Positions 42,833 to 52,571 of a stretch of DNA of 64,000 bases are shown here, in pieces. The notes beneath the pieces are model-generated. The model was not told the DNA's origin. It did no database searches and worked only from the letters and a program-made list of their open reading frames with translations. Origin of the DNA: CAYZWU01 sp964482235 (GTDB lineage: Bacteria; Planctomycetota; B15-G4; CAYZWU01). Made by a program: the position numbers and the translations under genes. The stretch covers positions 8,520 through 72,519 of the forward strand of contig CAYZWU010000027.1 in assembly GCA_964482235.1 (NCBI GenBank). The letters are read 5' to 3'. Positions within the stretch are counted from its first letter, which is position 1. Each line of letters opens with the position of its first letter.

Positions 42833-44329
42833 ATGCCCCCCACCAGCCTCGAACTCGATCGCCGCGACATGCTGAAGGCTCTGGGGCTCACTCTCACGGG
42901 CCTGGCCCTCCCCCTGGGATGCGGCTCCGCCGAGGACCGCCCCGATCCGGAGAAGCGGCTCAACTTCGTCTTCATTCTCGTCGACGACCTCGGCTGGCGC
43001 GACCTTCGCTGCTTCGGCAGCACCTTCTACGAGACGCCGAACGTGGACGCGCTGGCGCGGCGCGGCATGCGGTTCACCAACGCCTATGCCGCCTGCCCGG
43101 TCTGCAGCCCCACACGGGTGAGCATCATGACGGGGAAGTATCCCGCGCGCACGGCCACCACCGACTGGTTCGGCGCGCCGCAGCCAGACAGGATGGGCCG
43201 CCACTGGACGCGGCACAAGCCCCTTCTGCCGGCTCCCTACCGGGACTTCATGCCCCTCGAGGAGGTCACCGTTGCCGAGGCGCTCAAGGAGGCGGGATAC
43301 GCCACGTTCTTCGCCGGCAAGTGGCACATGGGCGGCGAGGGCTTCTTCCCCGAGGACCAGGGTTTCGACATCAACAAGGGCGGTCATCATCGCGGCTCGC
43401 CTCCGGGCGGCTACTTCGCCCCCTACAAGAATCCGAAACTCGAGAGCGGTCCCGACGGCGAGCACCTTCCCATCCGGCTCGCCGACGAGTCGGTGCGATT
43501 CATCGAACAGGCCAAGGATCAGCCTTTTCTGCTCTACCTCTCGTTCTACTCGGTGCACACACCGCTCCAGGCGCGTCCCGACCTGGAGGCCAAGTACAAG
43601 GCCAGGGCAGCCGGGGTGAATCACGAGGGGCCGCGCTTCATTCCCGAGGGGGAGCGCAAGGCGAGGCAGGTGCAGGACCACGCCGTCTACGGCGGCATGG
43701 TGGAAGCGATGGACATTGCGGTGGGCAAGGTGACGGCCGCCCTGAAAAGGCAGGGCCTGGCCGACAACACGGCCATCATTTTCATGTCCGACAACGGAGG
43801 TCTCAGTACGTCGGAAGGCTCGCCCACGAGCAACGTGCCGCTCCGGGCCGGCAAGGGATGGCTCTACGAGGGCGGGATCCGCGAGCCGATGATCGTCGTC
43901 TGGCCCGGTCAGGTGAAGGGGGGCAGCGTCTGCAAGGCGCCTGTGACGAGCACCGACTTCTATCCCACCATGCTAGCGATGGCCGGGCTTCCCCTGCGGC
44001 CGGACCAGCACTGCGACGGAAAAAGCCTCGTCCCCCTTCTGAAGGAAACCGGGTCGATCGATCGAGAGGCGATTTTCTGGCACTACCCCCACTACGGCAA
44101 CCAGGGAGGCAGTCCGGGAAGTGCCGTCCGCATGGGCGACTGGAAGCTGATCGAGTTCTTCGAGGACGGGCGGCTCGAGCTCTACAACCTGAAGAACGAT
44201 CCGGGCGAGAAGAAGAACGTCGCCGCCGAGCGCCCCGACCTGACCGCCGCGATGCAAGAGAAGTTGAAAGCGTGGCGCATGAAGGTCAAAGCCCGGATGC
44301 CGTCGAAGAATCCCGATGCCAGGAAGTAG
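42833..44329 (+). CDS. Tat-exported arylsulfatase-type sulfatase
   Basis: 498 residues from ATG 42833 (AAAGGAG five bases upstream). Tat-like motif LDRRDMLKALG, possible lipidation at C30. Catalytic motif C91-S-P-T-R (formylglycine precursor). Metal block VDDLG (50-54) and SDNGG. The gene is close to arylsulfatase A-type enzymes and lacks the discoidin-like C-terminal domain of the 24-28 kb pair. The next gene, a giant PQQ-propeller protein, starts 39 bases after the stop. Part of a probable sulfated-glycan locus with the divergent GH31. Confidence 0.9.
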   Translation: MPPTSLELDRRDMLKALGLTLTGLALPLGCGSAEDRPDPEKRLNFVFILVDDLGWRDLRCFGSTFYETPNVDALARRGMRFTNAYAACPVCSPTRVSIMTGKYPARTATTDWFGAPQPDRMGRHWTRHKPLLPAPYRDFMPLEEVTVAEALKEAGYATFFAGKWHMGGEGFFPEDQGFDINKGGHHRGSPPGGYFAPYKNPKLESGPDGEHLPIRLADESVRFIEQAKDQPFLLYLSFYSVHTPLQARPDLEAKYKARAAGVNHEGPRFIPEGERKARQVQDHAVYGGMVEAMDIAVGKVTAALKRQGLADNTAIIFMSDNGGLSTSEGSPTSNVPLRAGKGWLYEGGIREPMIVVWPGQVKGGSVCKAPVTSTDFYPTMLAMAGLPLRPDQHCDGKSLVPLLKETGSIDREAIFWHYPHYGNQGGSPGSAVRMGDWKLIEFFEDGRLELYNLKNDPGEKKNVAAERPDLTAAMQEKLKAWRMKVKARMPSKNPDARK

Positions 44330-44368
44330 CCAGGCGCTCTCCGGCTCGACTGGCAGGAATGGAGAATC

Positions 44369-47300
44369 ATGAAGACCAGAATATTCCGAATCGTCGCCCT
44401 TGGCCTGCTTCTCCTCCCCGGCACGGCGCCGGCTGCCTACTCTCTCGGCGACGAGCCGCCCGGGCGGCAGGCTGCGCGTATCCTCGAGAGATGCCGCATC
44501 AGCGGCGGGCTGGTGGTCCACGTCCCCTGCGGCGACGGCCGGCTCACCGCGGCCCTGCGCGCCGGGGACTCCTTCACGGTGCACGGCCTCTCCAGAGATC
44601 CGGCCGATGTGGCCAGCGCGCGCCGGCGGATCCATTCGCTCGGCATCTACGGCCCCGTTTCGATCGACAGGCTCCGGGGCGACAGGCTTCCCTACATCGA
44701 CAACCTCGTCAACCTGGTCGTGTCGGAAGAGCCGGACACGATCTCCATGAATGAGATCCTGCGCGTTCTCTGCCCCGGCGGAACCGCCTGCATCAAGAAG
44801 AACGGCAAGTGGACCACCACGGTCAAGCCGCGGCCCGAGGCGATGGATGAGTGGACCCACTACCTGTACGACGCAACGGGGAATGCCGTGTCGCACGACG
44901 ACATCGTCGGCCCGCCGCGGCGGATGCAGTGGATCGGAAGCCCCCGCTACTCGCGCCACCATGACCGCATGTCGAGCGTGAGCGCCGTGGTCTCGGCCGG
45001 CGGGCGCACCTTCTACATCACCGACGAGGGATCGCGCGCTTCGATCCTATTGCCGCCGCAGTGGACCTTGATCGCCCGCGACGCCTTCAACGGGACGATC
45101 CTCTGGAAGCGCCCGATCGGGAACTGGCACACGCACCTCTGGCCGCTGAAGAGCGGGCCGGCCCAGCTGCCGCGCCGCCTCGTGGCCGCGGGCGATCGCG
45201 TCTACGCGACCCTCGGCCTCGACGCCCCGCTCACGGCGCTCGACGCGGCGACGGGAAAGACGATTCGGACCTACGATGAGACGAAGGGGACCGAGGAGGT
45301 GATCTTCTCCGACGGCCTGCTCTTCGTGCTGGTCGACGCGGATGCCGGGAGGCCCGAGTACGCGGACCGCGACAGGATCGACCAGGCGTTCAACGGTCCC
45401 TTCTGGGACGAGGTGCCGCGGGAGATCAAGGCCGTGCGCGCCGACAGCGGCGAGGTCCTCTGGTCCGTGACGAGAACGGTCCTCCCCGTGACCCTGGCAG
45501 CCGGGAAGGACCGCCTCTTCTTCCACGACGGCCGGTCGGTGGTCTGCCTCGATCGCCGTGGGGGGACACTGCTCTGGGAGTCGGAGACGATCCCGCGAAG
45601 CGAGATCATTCCCTCCTTCTATGCGCCGATCCTCGTGGTTCACGGAAAGGTGCTCCTCTTCTCGGGCGGCGAGACGGCAGGCACGCAGACCGGATCGTGG
45701 TACAGGGAGGGGGAAGACACGATGACCGCGCTGTCGGTGGAAAACGGCGAGGTCCTCTGGAGCGCCGAGCATCCGCCGTCGGGCTATCGTTCGGCCGAGG
45801 ATCTCCTCGTGGCCGACGGCATCGTCTGGGCGGGAGAAACGTTGAGCGGCCGGGCCGAAGGGTTGTTCGTGGGCCGCGATCCCCAAACCGGCGAGACGGT
45901 GAGCGAGTTCGCTCCCGACGTGGACACCTACTGGTTCCATCATCGCTGCTACCGCGGCAAGGCGACGGACAACTACCTGATCATGTCGCGCACCGGAACC
46001 GAGTTCATCGATCTCGAAACCAAGAAGTGGATCCCCAACCACTGGGTGCGCGGCGCCTGCCTCTACGGCGTCATGCCGGCCAACGGAATGCTCTACACAC
46101 CCCATCACCCCTGCGCCTGCTACCTGGAGGCGAAGCTGTCCGGATTCTGCGCCCTAGCGCCGGCGGCAGACAGGGGAAGCGATCATCCAGCCGCTCCTGA
46201 TGACGACCGGCTCGTGCAAGGTCCGGCCTTCGGCAAGATCAGCAGCCCTGCCGGGGTGAAGGCCAATGCGGGCGATTGGCCCTGCTTTCGCCACGACGCG
46301 GCGCGCACCGGCGGCAGCGAGACGGCCGTGCCGACGCCGCTGAAGCAGGAATGGCAGACCGCGATCGGCGGCCGCCTCACCCAGCCGGTTGCGGCCGGCG
46401 GCGCGCTCTTCGTCGCCTCGATCGATACGCACACCCTGTTTGCCCTCGATGCCGCCACGGGCCGGCGGCTCTGGTCCTACACGGCCGGCGGACGGATCGA
46501 TTCGCCGCCCACCGTTCACGAGGGCAGCGTCCTCTTCGGCGCGGCGGACGGATGCGTCCACTGCCTGCGCGCCTCGGACGGCGCCCTGGCGTGGCGCTTT
46601 CTCGCCGCGCCGACGGACCGGAGCCACATGGCCTTCGAGCAGCTCGAATCGGTCTGGCCCGTCCACGGCAGCGTGCTGGTCCTCGACGAATCGTGCAGCC
46701 ACTCCGGCGAGGACGAGCTCTGGTGCGTGGCCGGGAGGTCGATGTTCCTCGACGGCGGTCTGCGCCTCTGGCGGCTCGATCCGGCAACAGGCCGCATCCT
46801 GTCCCGGACCGTCCTGCAGGATCGCGAGCCCGGTTCGGGAGACGATCTCGAGTCGTACGTGAGCTGGCTGAACATGCCCACGGCGCTTCCGGACATCCTT
46901 TCCTTCGACGGGCGGCGCGTCTTCATGCGCGGCCAGCCGTTCCTTCTCGACGGCACGCGGATGCCCCTCGAGGCGATGCCCTATACCGGAGATCCGAACC
47001 AGGGCGCTCCTGCACCCACGCAGGATCCCGAGTTCGCCCATCTCTTCTCCCCCACCGGCTTTCTCGACGACAGCTTCTGGCACCGCACCTACTGGCTCTA
47101 CGGCAGCCGGTTCGTCAGCGGCTGGTGCGGCTACTACCGGGCCGGCACGGTGGCTCCGGCGGGACGCATCCTGTCGCTCGATGACAGCAGGGTCTACGGC
47201 TTCGGGCGCAAGCCCCAGTATTACCGGTGGACCGTCCCGATCGAGCATCATCTCTTCTCCGCGGACAGGGAGCTGAGCGCCACGACCCCCGAAGATCTGG

Positions 47301-48310
47301 CGGCAAGGGACTCGCTGATCCGCATCGAGAAGTCGAAGAGCCTCGACGTCTCGAAAAAGCCTTTCTCCGTGGAGGCCTTCGTCTTTCCCCTCGGCCGCAA
47401 GGGCGTGGTGGCGGCGAGCGGCGGGAGCTCTCACGGCTTCTCCCTCCACATCAAGGAGAAGCGGCCGCACTTCTCGATCCGCGTTGGCGGCGATCTCTTC
47501 TCTGTCGAGGGAGAGAAAAAGCTCCCGGAGGAGTGGGTCCACCTTGCCGGCGTCCTGACCGGGGAGAAGGAGCTCAGGCTCTACGTGAACGGCAAGCTGG
47601 CCGCGTCGTCCGAGGCGGCCGGCTTCATCGAGAACGAGCCGTCCGAGGCGCTTTCGATCGGTGCGGACGAGGGCTCGTCGGTTGGCGACTACAAGAGCCC
47701 CTGCGCCTTCAAGGGCAGCATCGACGAGGTCCGCATCCACAACAGGGCTCTCGGCGATCGGGAGATCGGGGACCTTGCAGCGGCACGCGCTCCGGACGAT
47801 GCGGCCGGGCAGGGTATCGTTCTGTGGTACTCCTTCGAGAAAAGCGACGCCTCCGACCGCTCGGGCTGCGACAACCACGGCAAGCTCGGCGAAGCGGAGC
47901 CGGACAGGGGCAGGGTCGGCAAGGCCCTCCTCTTCACCGGCAAGATCGAATCGAAGAAGAACTTCCACGTGGTCCATCACTGGACGAGCGATATGCCGCT
48001 CATGGCCCGGGCCATGGTCCGCGCCGGGAAGACCCTCCTCGTTGCCGGTCCGCCCGACCTGATCGACGAGGCCGATGTCTACGATCGTATCGACGATCCC
48101 GCGGTGATGGGCAGCCTTATCGAGCAGACGGCCGCTCTGGACGGGAAGATGGGCGCTCTCCTGCTCGCCGTGTCGACGGACACGGGGCAGGAGCTGACGC
48201 GCTGCTCGCTGGCGAGCCCGCCGGTCTTCGACGGCATGATCGCCGCCGGAGGCAGGCTGTACATCGCCGCCACGGACGGATCCGTTCTCTGTCTTGGTAG
48301 CCGTCCCTGA
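44369..48310 (+). CDS. Giant exported PQQ-propeller protein with methyltransferase-like and LamG-like domains
   Basis: 1313 residues; GGAGAATC precedes ATG 44369. Signal peptide about 1-23. Residues 30-155 look like a class I SAM methyltransferase fold: motif I region VVHVPCGDGRL (49-59) and the late block LRVLCPGGTACI. About 195-975 consists of PQQ-enzyme repeats (FNGTILWKRP, AADGCVHCLRASDGALAWR and similar). About 980-1135 resembles a LamG/concanavalin domain (VEAFVFPLGRKGV; LYVNGKLA). PQQ-like strands close the protein (STDTGQELTRCSL). PQQ-dependent activity is not shown; binding or scaffold roles are equally likely. Cotranscribed with the sulfatase. Confidence 0.82.
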   Translation: MKTRIFRIVALGLLLLPGTAPAAYSLGDEPPGRQAARILERCRISGGLVVHVPCGDGRLTAALRAGDSFTVHGLSRDPADVASARRRIHSLGIYGPVSIDRLRGDRLPYIDNLVNLVVSEEPDTISMNEILRVLCPGGTACIKKNGKWTTTVKPRPEAMDEWTHYLYDATGNAVSHDDIVGPPRRMQWIGSPRYSRHHDRMSSVSAVVSAGGRTFYITDEGSRASILLPPQWTLIARDAFNGTILWKRPIGNWHTHLWPLKSGPAQLPRRLVAAGDRVYATLGLDAPLTALDAATGKTIRTYDETKGTEEVIFSDGLLFVLVDADAGRPEYADRDRIDQAFNGPFWDEVPREIKAVRADSGEVLWSVTRTVLPVTLAAGKDRLFFHDGRSVVCLDRRGGTLLWESETIPRSEIIPSFYAPILVVHGKVLLFSGGETAGTQTGSWYREGEDTMTALSVENGEVLWSAEHPPSGYRSAEDLLVADGIVWAGETLSGRAEGLFVGRDPQTGETVSEFAPDVDTYWFHHRCYRGKATDNYLIMSRTGTEFIDLETKKWIPNHWVRGACLYGVMPANGMLYTPHHPCACYLEAKLSGFCALAPAADRGSDHPAAPDDDRLVQGPAFGKISSPAGVKANAGDWPCFRHDAARTGGSETAVPTPLKQEWQTAIGGRLTQPVAAGGALFVASIDTHTLFALDAATGRRLWSYTAGGRIDSPPTVHEGSVLFGAADGCVHCLRASDGALAWRFLAAPTDRSHMAFEQLESVWPVHGSVLVLDESCSHSGEDELWCVAGRSMFLDGGLRLWRLDPATGRILSRTVLQDREPGSGDDLESYVSWLNMPTALPDILSFDGRRVFMRGQPFLLDGTRMPLEAMPYTGDPNQGAPAPTQDPEFAHLFSPTGFLDDSFWHRTYWLYGSRFVSGWCGYYRAGTVAPAGRILSLDDSRVYGFGRKPQYYRWTVPIEHHLFSADRELSATTPEDLAARDSLIRIEKSKSLDVSKKPFSVEAFVFPLGRKGVVAASGGSSHGFSLHIKEKRPHFSIRVGGDLFSVEGEKKLPEEWVHLAGVLTGEKELRLYVNGKLAASSEAAGFIENEPSEALSIGADEGSSVGDYKSPCAFKGSIDEVRIHNRALGDREIGDLAAARAPDDAAGQGIVLWYSFEKSDASDRSGCDNHGKLGEAEPDRGRVGKALLFTGKIESKKNFHVVHHWTSDMPLMARAMVRAGKTLLVAGPPDLIDEADVYDRIDDPAVMGSLIEQTAALDGKMGALLLAVSTDTGQELTRCSLASPPVFDGMIAAGGRLYIAATDGSVLCLGSRP

Positions 48311-48466
48311 CGAGCTCCGGAAAACGAGACCGAAGATCACCCGACTGTTACATCACCCCTTCGAACGAATTATAGAACGTAGTCAGCTTCCGCAAACAGA
48401 CGAGCTTCACCCGGGCGCCGGGGAGCGCTGACCGTCCCTCACGAAAACATGAAAAAGGAGCAACCC

Positions 48467-50374
48467 ATGGCAGGCACCGATCCGTCCATTCCGCGCGCGA
48501 TTTTAATATTGACGATTATCCTTCTTCCGCTGACTGCAGCATCAGGCAAGGACATCAAGGTACCGATTGACTACACCACGATCCAGCTCGCCATCGATGC
48601 GGCTGTGGATGGCGATCGGGTGATCGTGTACGACGGCACGTACATGGAGAAAATCGACTTCAAGGGCAAGGCGATCATTGTCACCGGCAAATTCGCAATG
48701 GGTTCTCCCGTGATCGACGGGTACTTTTCGGGAAGTGTCGTGACCTTCCAGTCCGGGGAAGGCCGCGATTCGATCCTCACGGGTTTCAGTATCAAGAACG
48801 GCATCGGAACGGTCGACAACATCCACCATTCCGGCCAGACAGTGGGCGGCGGCATCTTCTGCAGCGGAACCGCTTCCCCGACCCTGATCGATAACGTGAT
48901 CGGCGACTGCAACGCCAGCTACGGCGGCGGGATCGGATGCACCGGCAACAGTAATCCGCTGATCAAGGGCAATCGTTTCTATGATTGCGGCGCCCTCGGC
49001 GGCCGGGGAGGCGGGATCTACAACGTCTTCGTCCCCGGCATCGAGATTCGCGGCAACCGGATGCTTCGCTGCGGCGCCGACGAAGGCGGGGGCGCCTTCT
49101 TCAAGGCCGACCTGAATTCCCGGTTCGAGGACAACGAAGTGGAAGATTGCCACGCCTCGACGGGCGGCGGGATCTACCTGAACAGCCTCCAGACCACAAC
49201 CGCCGTATTCGGCAACAACAAGATCGTGCACAACTCCAGTTCCGGCTCGGGCGGAGGACTCTATATCACTGGAAGCCCGCTGGTGATCGGCAACATCATC
49301 AAGAGGAATACCTCCCTGAGCGGCGGCGGCTGCACTATCGATGCCTACGCAGAACCCGTGCTGAGGGAAAACCTGATCGAAGACAATGCGGCAGCCTCAT
49401 CGGGCGGCGGCATCCTGATCGCAGGGATCGGCAGCATGTACGGGCCGGTGATCGAGCGCAACCGGATCATGAGCAACCAGGCCTCGAACGGAGCAGGACT
49501 CTACTGCGACATGAGCATGTCGATTCGAGGGAATTTCATCGCACACAACGTGGCCGCATCGGATGGCGGCGGGATCCATTGCGGCTCCAACTACTCCTCC
49601 GGAGTGGAAAGCAACGTGATCGTCAACAACAGGGCCTCCAACGGCGGCGGCATCATGTTCTCCTATCTCACGGACAACGTCACCCTGAACGGCAACACGA
49701 TCGTGGAGAACACGGCCATCAACGAGGGCGGCGGGATCTGGTGCACCTGGGTCATCTCCAGCGCTAAGATCGCCAACTCCATCATCCGCGGCAACACGGC
49801 TCCGTCAGGCGCGCAGATCTGTCCCTCGGGCGGCGCGGTCTCGGTGTCCTATTCCAACGTGGAGGGCGGCTGGGCCGGAACGGGAAATTTCGACGCCGAC
49901 CCCCTGTTCGCCGACACGAGATTCAGGGACTATCATCTGACCTGGAACTCTCCCTGCATCGACAAGGGCGACAGCAGCGTGATCCAGTTTCCCGCTGAGG
50001 ACTTCGACGGCGGCTCGAGGATGGCCAACAACCAGGTCGATGTGGGCGCCGACGAGTATGCGCCGTGGCTCTACCACGATAAAGGCACGATTCAGGGTGC
50101 CCCGCTCACCTTCAAGACCGTCGGCGTGCCCGGTGATATCGTTCGCCTGGGGATCGGTACAGGACTGCTGACCACGCCGATCAACACCTCTTACGGAAAG
50201 CTCTACCTTCGTCCGCCGTACCGGTACAACCTGCTGGGAACCATCCCCTCTGAAGGCATTCTGGAACACGAAACCTTTGTTCCTCATTTCTGGGAATACG
50301 ATGAGAGGCACTACTTCCAGGCTATCATCGGAGCCGCTCTGTCAAACGTGGATGTCCATCGATTCTACAAGTAG
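48467..50374 (+). CDS. Secreted right-handed parallel beta-helix protein
   Basis: 635 residues; AAGGAG six bases before ATG 48467 decides this start over ATG 48449. Signal peptide roughly 10-29. From TIQLAIDAAVDGDRVIVYDG the sequence shows the polysaccharide lyase/pectinase-like beta-helix pattern of repeated GGGI(Y/F)..N..I turns (GGGIGCTGNSNPLIKGN; GGGIYLNSLQT; GGGIHCGSNYSS). The last 100 residues form a small C-terminal beta domain. Such proteins bind or cleave polysaccharides; no catalytic residues can be assigned. Located in the same locus as the PQQ protein, 156 bases downstream. Confidence 0.82.
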   Translation: MAGTDPSIPRAILILTIILLPLTAASGKDIKVPIDYTTIQLAIDAAVDGDRVIVYDGTYMEKIDFKGKAIIVTGKFAMGSPVIDGYFSGSVVTFQSGEGRDSILTGFSIKNGIGTVDNIHHSGQTVGGGIFCSGTASPTLIDNVIGDCNASYGGGIGCTGNSNPLIKGNRFYDCGALGGRGGGIYNVFVPGIEIRGNRMLRCGADEGGGAFFKADLNSRFEDNEVEDCHASTGGGIYLNSLQTTTAVFGNNKIVHNSSSGSGGGLYITGSPLVIGNIIKRNTSLSGGGCTIDAYAEPVLRENLIEDNAAASSGGGILIAGIGSMYGPVIERNRIMSNQASNGAGLYCDMSMSIRGNFIAHNVAASDGGGIHCGSNYSSGVESNVIVNNRASNGGGIMFSYLTDNVTLNGNTIVENTAINEGGGIWCTWVISSAKIANSIIRGNTAPSGAQICPSGGAVSVSYSNVEGGWAGTGNFDADPLFADTRFRDYHLTWNSPCIDKGDSSVIQFPAEDFDGGSRMANNQVDVGADEYAPWLYHDKGTIQGAPLTFKTVGVPGDIVRLGIGTGLLTTPINTSYGKLYLRPPYRYNLLGTIPSEGILEHETFVPHFWEYDERHYFQAIIGAALSNVDVHRFYK

Positions 50375-50478
50375 GCCGCTGCAGCAAGCCCGGAGAGTTC
50401 ATCCGATTTCGCTGCTCTGCAGAGGAAAATGGATGAAATTCCGGAATAGCAGTCGCCCGCACTGATCGGAAAGAGAAT

Positions 50479-50550
50479 CGCCTCCTGCCCCGCATCGACG
50501 GACACGGGGCAGGAGGCGACGCGCTGCTCGCTGGAAAGCCAGCCGGTCAT
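50479..50550 (+). pseudogene. Short remnant similar to the 3' end of the PQQ-propeller gene
   Basis: Reading + strand, STDTGQEATRCSLESQPV is nearly the same as STDTGQELTRCSLASPPV encoded near 48170-48225, and the DNA is similar (CGACGGACACGGGGCAGGAG is shared). No start, and the frame has no other similarity. It lies between the beta-helix gene and the convergent lipoprotein gene. Confidence 0.65.
50480..50517. terminator. Perfect 12-bp hairpin between convergent genes
   Basis: GCCTCCTGCCCC (50480-50491) and GGGGCAGGAGGC (50506-50517), 14-base loop. It lies inside the PQQ-gene remnant. There is no T-run, so it may act as a barrier rather than a classic terminator. Confidence 0.55.
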
Positions 50551-50562
50551 CGGCACGCAACA

Positions 50563-51054
50563 CTATTCCGGACCGGCTTCGTGCCTCGTTTCCGAAGGAG
50601 AAACCGGGATCGCCTGCAACGAACATCCTTTCGGAGGGTCGCAGTCAGCGAGCTCGCCCTGGCCCTTCGCCTCGCCCATGAGCTCCAGAACATTCCTGGC
50701 GTAGAGGATCCCCATGCGCACACCCTGGTGGATGTAGGTCACGCTGCCGGGCTTGACGTCGATGGAAAGGGATGCCGTGTTCTCCGCCTTGCCGGTGATG
50801 ATCGTCGATCCGGGCTCGCGCTCCCAGCAGAGATAGCCGCCCGGGCCGGTCTTCCCGATCTTGCTCCCGCCGTCGAGGACGTCCATGCTGATCGCGCAGC
50901 CGAACATCGTGGGACGCATCACGTAGATCCTCCCCTTCGACGGATCCTCCACCCTCTTGGCCTGATCCGGAAAGGGCGCGTACTGCTCCGTCGATGCGCA
51001 GGCTGCCATCAACGTGATGAGAAAGAATAGCGAGACAAATCGTGCGTACTTCAT
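50563..51054 (-). CDS. DUF2846-like lipoprotein
   Basis: 163 residues. The lipobox is LMAAC (C19). The core GRIYVMRPTMFGCAISMDV, KTGPGGYLCWEREPGS and the closing GKAENTASLSIDV match the DUF2846 family pattern of a compact beta-rich domain with G-x-I-Y-V and P-G turns. The function of DUF2846 is unknown. The gene is convergent with the beta-helix gene and is followed by 188 bases with the hairpin. Confidence 0.7.
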   Translation of the reverse strand: MKYARFVSLFFLITLMAACASTEQYAPFPDQAKRVEDPSKGRIYVMRPTMFGCAISMDVLDGGSKIGKTGPGGYLCWEREPGSTIITGKAENTASLSIDVKPGSVTYIHQGVRMGILYARNVLELMGEAKGQGELADCDPPKGCSLQAIPVSPSETRHEAGPE

Positions 51055-51222
51055 GACTGAGTCTCCTCATTCCGACCGGACTGGCTTTCATTGCGGCCAG
51101 GCCACGACGGCATGGCCGACCGGGGTTTGATTTCTGACAGGTAAGAAGGGAAGCGCGGGGAATGATTACCTTCGAATTCGATTTTTTCTCGATGCAGCAG
51201 GCCGGACAGGGATCCAGGCGGA

Positions 51223-52533
51223 TCACTTCTTCTTGAAGTAGAAGAAGTAGACGGGAATACCGAGAAACATGAAGGCCAGACCCGCGAGGGATTCGAGGGG
51301 CTTCTCGCCCACGATGCGCACCACGAACCAGGCGTTGATGCCCACGAAGATGAGGGGTGTGACCGGGTAGCCGAGCGTCTTGACCGGGCGCTCCGCCCCG
51401 GGGGCGCGGCGGCGGAGTACCAGCACGGCAGCCGCTGCCAGGGAGAAGAAGATGGCATCGGAGAAGACCACGTAGGAGATCAGGTTCTCGAAGGTTCCCC
51501 AGAAGAGGATCAGGACGATCGCCCATATCGACTGCGACAGGATGGCGAAGACCGGCGTGTTGTATTCGGGATGGACCTCGGCGATCCGCTTGAAGAAGAT
51601 GCCGTCCCGGGCCATGGCGAAGTAGATCCGCGGAGAGGTCAGGGTGTAGATCCCCGTCGTGCCGAAGGTGGAGATGAAGATCGCCAGGGCGATCAGTCCG
51701 CCGGCCACCGGGCCGATCACGCGCTCGACCGCATCGGCGGCCACCCGCTCCGATCCGGCGATCTCGGCAGGGGTCATCAGCATCAGGTAGGCGATGTTGG
51801 TGAGCAGGTAGATCACCGTGATCGATATTGCGGCGATTACCATGGCCAGGGGCACGTTGCGCCGCGCTTTTTGCGCCTCGCCGGCCATGAAGGTGGAGTG
51901 CTGCCAGCCGCCGCAGGAGAAGATCACACCCACCATGGCAACGGCCAGGGCGCCGGAAAGCCCGCCGGGAAAGCTCGCCGCATCCGGGGACGGCTCATCC
52001 CACGAGCCGGCGCCGCCCCATCCGAGGCCGATCACGATGAGGCCCAGGATGCCGATCACCTTCAGGACGGTGAAGAGGTCGGAAAAGATGGCGCCCGCCT
52101 TGGCGCCGCGGATGTTCAGCGCCGTGAGTAACACGATCCCGATGATGGCCGTCACCTTCACCCCCGTGTCGCTCAGCGGGACGAAGTATCCGAAGTAGGT
52201 GGCAAAGGCCATGGCGAGGGCGGCGTAGCTGCCCGTGTTCACCACGAGGAAGCAGACCCAGCCATAGAGGAAACCGACGAGCGAGCCGTAGGTCTCGGTG
52301 AGAAAGACGTAGAGCCCGCCGGCGCGCGGCATCATGCCGCTCAGCTCGGAATAGCTCAGCGCGCCGGTGAGGGCGAGCACGCCGCCGAGAACCCAGACCG
52401 TCAGGATCCAGCCAGGCGACGGCAGCGCTCCGGCGATCAGCGCCGGGGTGAGGAAGATCCCCGACCCGATCACCGAGCCGATGGAGACCATGGTCAGGTC
52501 AAAAAGGGTCAGCTTCTTCTCGAGCTTGGGCAC
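51223..52533 (-). CDS. APC-family amino-acid permease
   Basis: 436 residues with 12 hydrophobic segments. The APC substrate-site helix 1 is clear: VSIGSVIGSGIFLTPALIA (residues 16-34), and helix 6 region has FSCGGWQHSTFMAGE. It resembles the LAT/CAT branch of amino-acid:polyamine transporters. GTG 52533 is the start; its ribosome site is weak. The cupin gene ends 38 bases upstream on the same strand, so they are probably an operon. Substrate cannot be read from sequence; a link to the putrescine genes 37 kb away is speculation. Confidence 0.88.
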   Translation of the reverse strand: MPKLEKKLTLFDLTMVSIGSVIGSGIFLTPALIAGALPSPGWILTVWVLGGVLALTGALSYSELSGMMPRAGGLYVFLTETYGSLVGFLYGWVCFLVVNTGSYAALAMAFATYFGYFVPLSDTGVKVTAIIGIVLLTALNIRGAKAGAIFSDLFTVLKVIGILGLIVIGLGWGGAGSWDEPSPDAASFPGGLSGALAVAMVGVIFSCGGWQHSTFMAGEAQKARRNVPLAMVIAAISITVIYLLTNIAYLMLMTPAEIAGSERVAADAVERVIGPVAGGLIALAIFISTFGTTGIYTLTSPRIYFAMARDGIFFKRIAEVHPEYNTPVFAILSQSIWAIVLILFWGTFENLISYVVFSDAIFFSLAAAAVLVLRRRAPGAERPVKTLGYPVTPLIFVGINAWFVVRIVGEKPLESLAGLAFMFLGIPVYFFYFKKK

Positions 52534-52571
52534 AGGCCTGGTTCCACGATGCAGATGAGGAAATGGAGACG

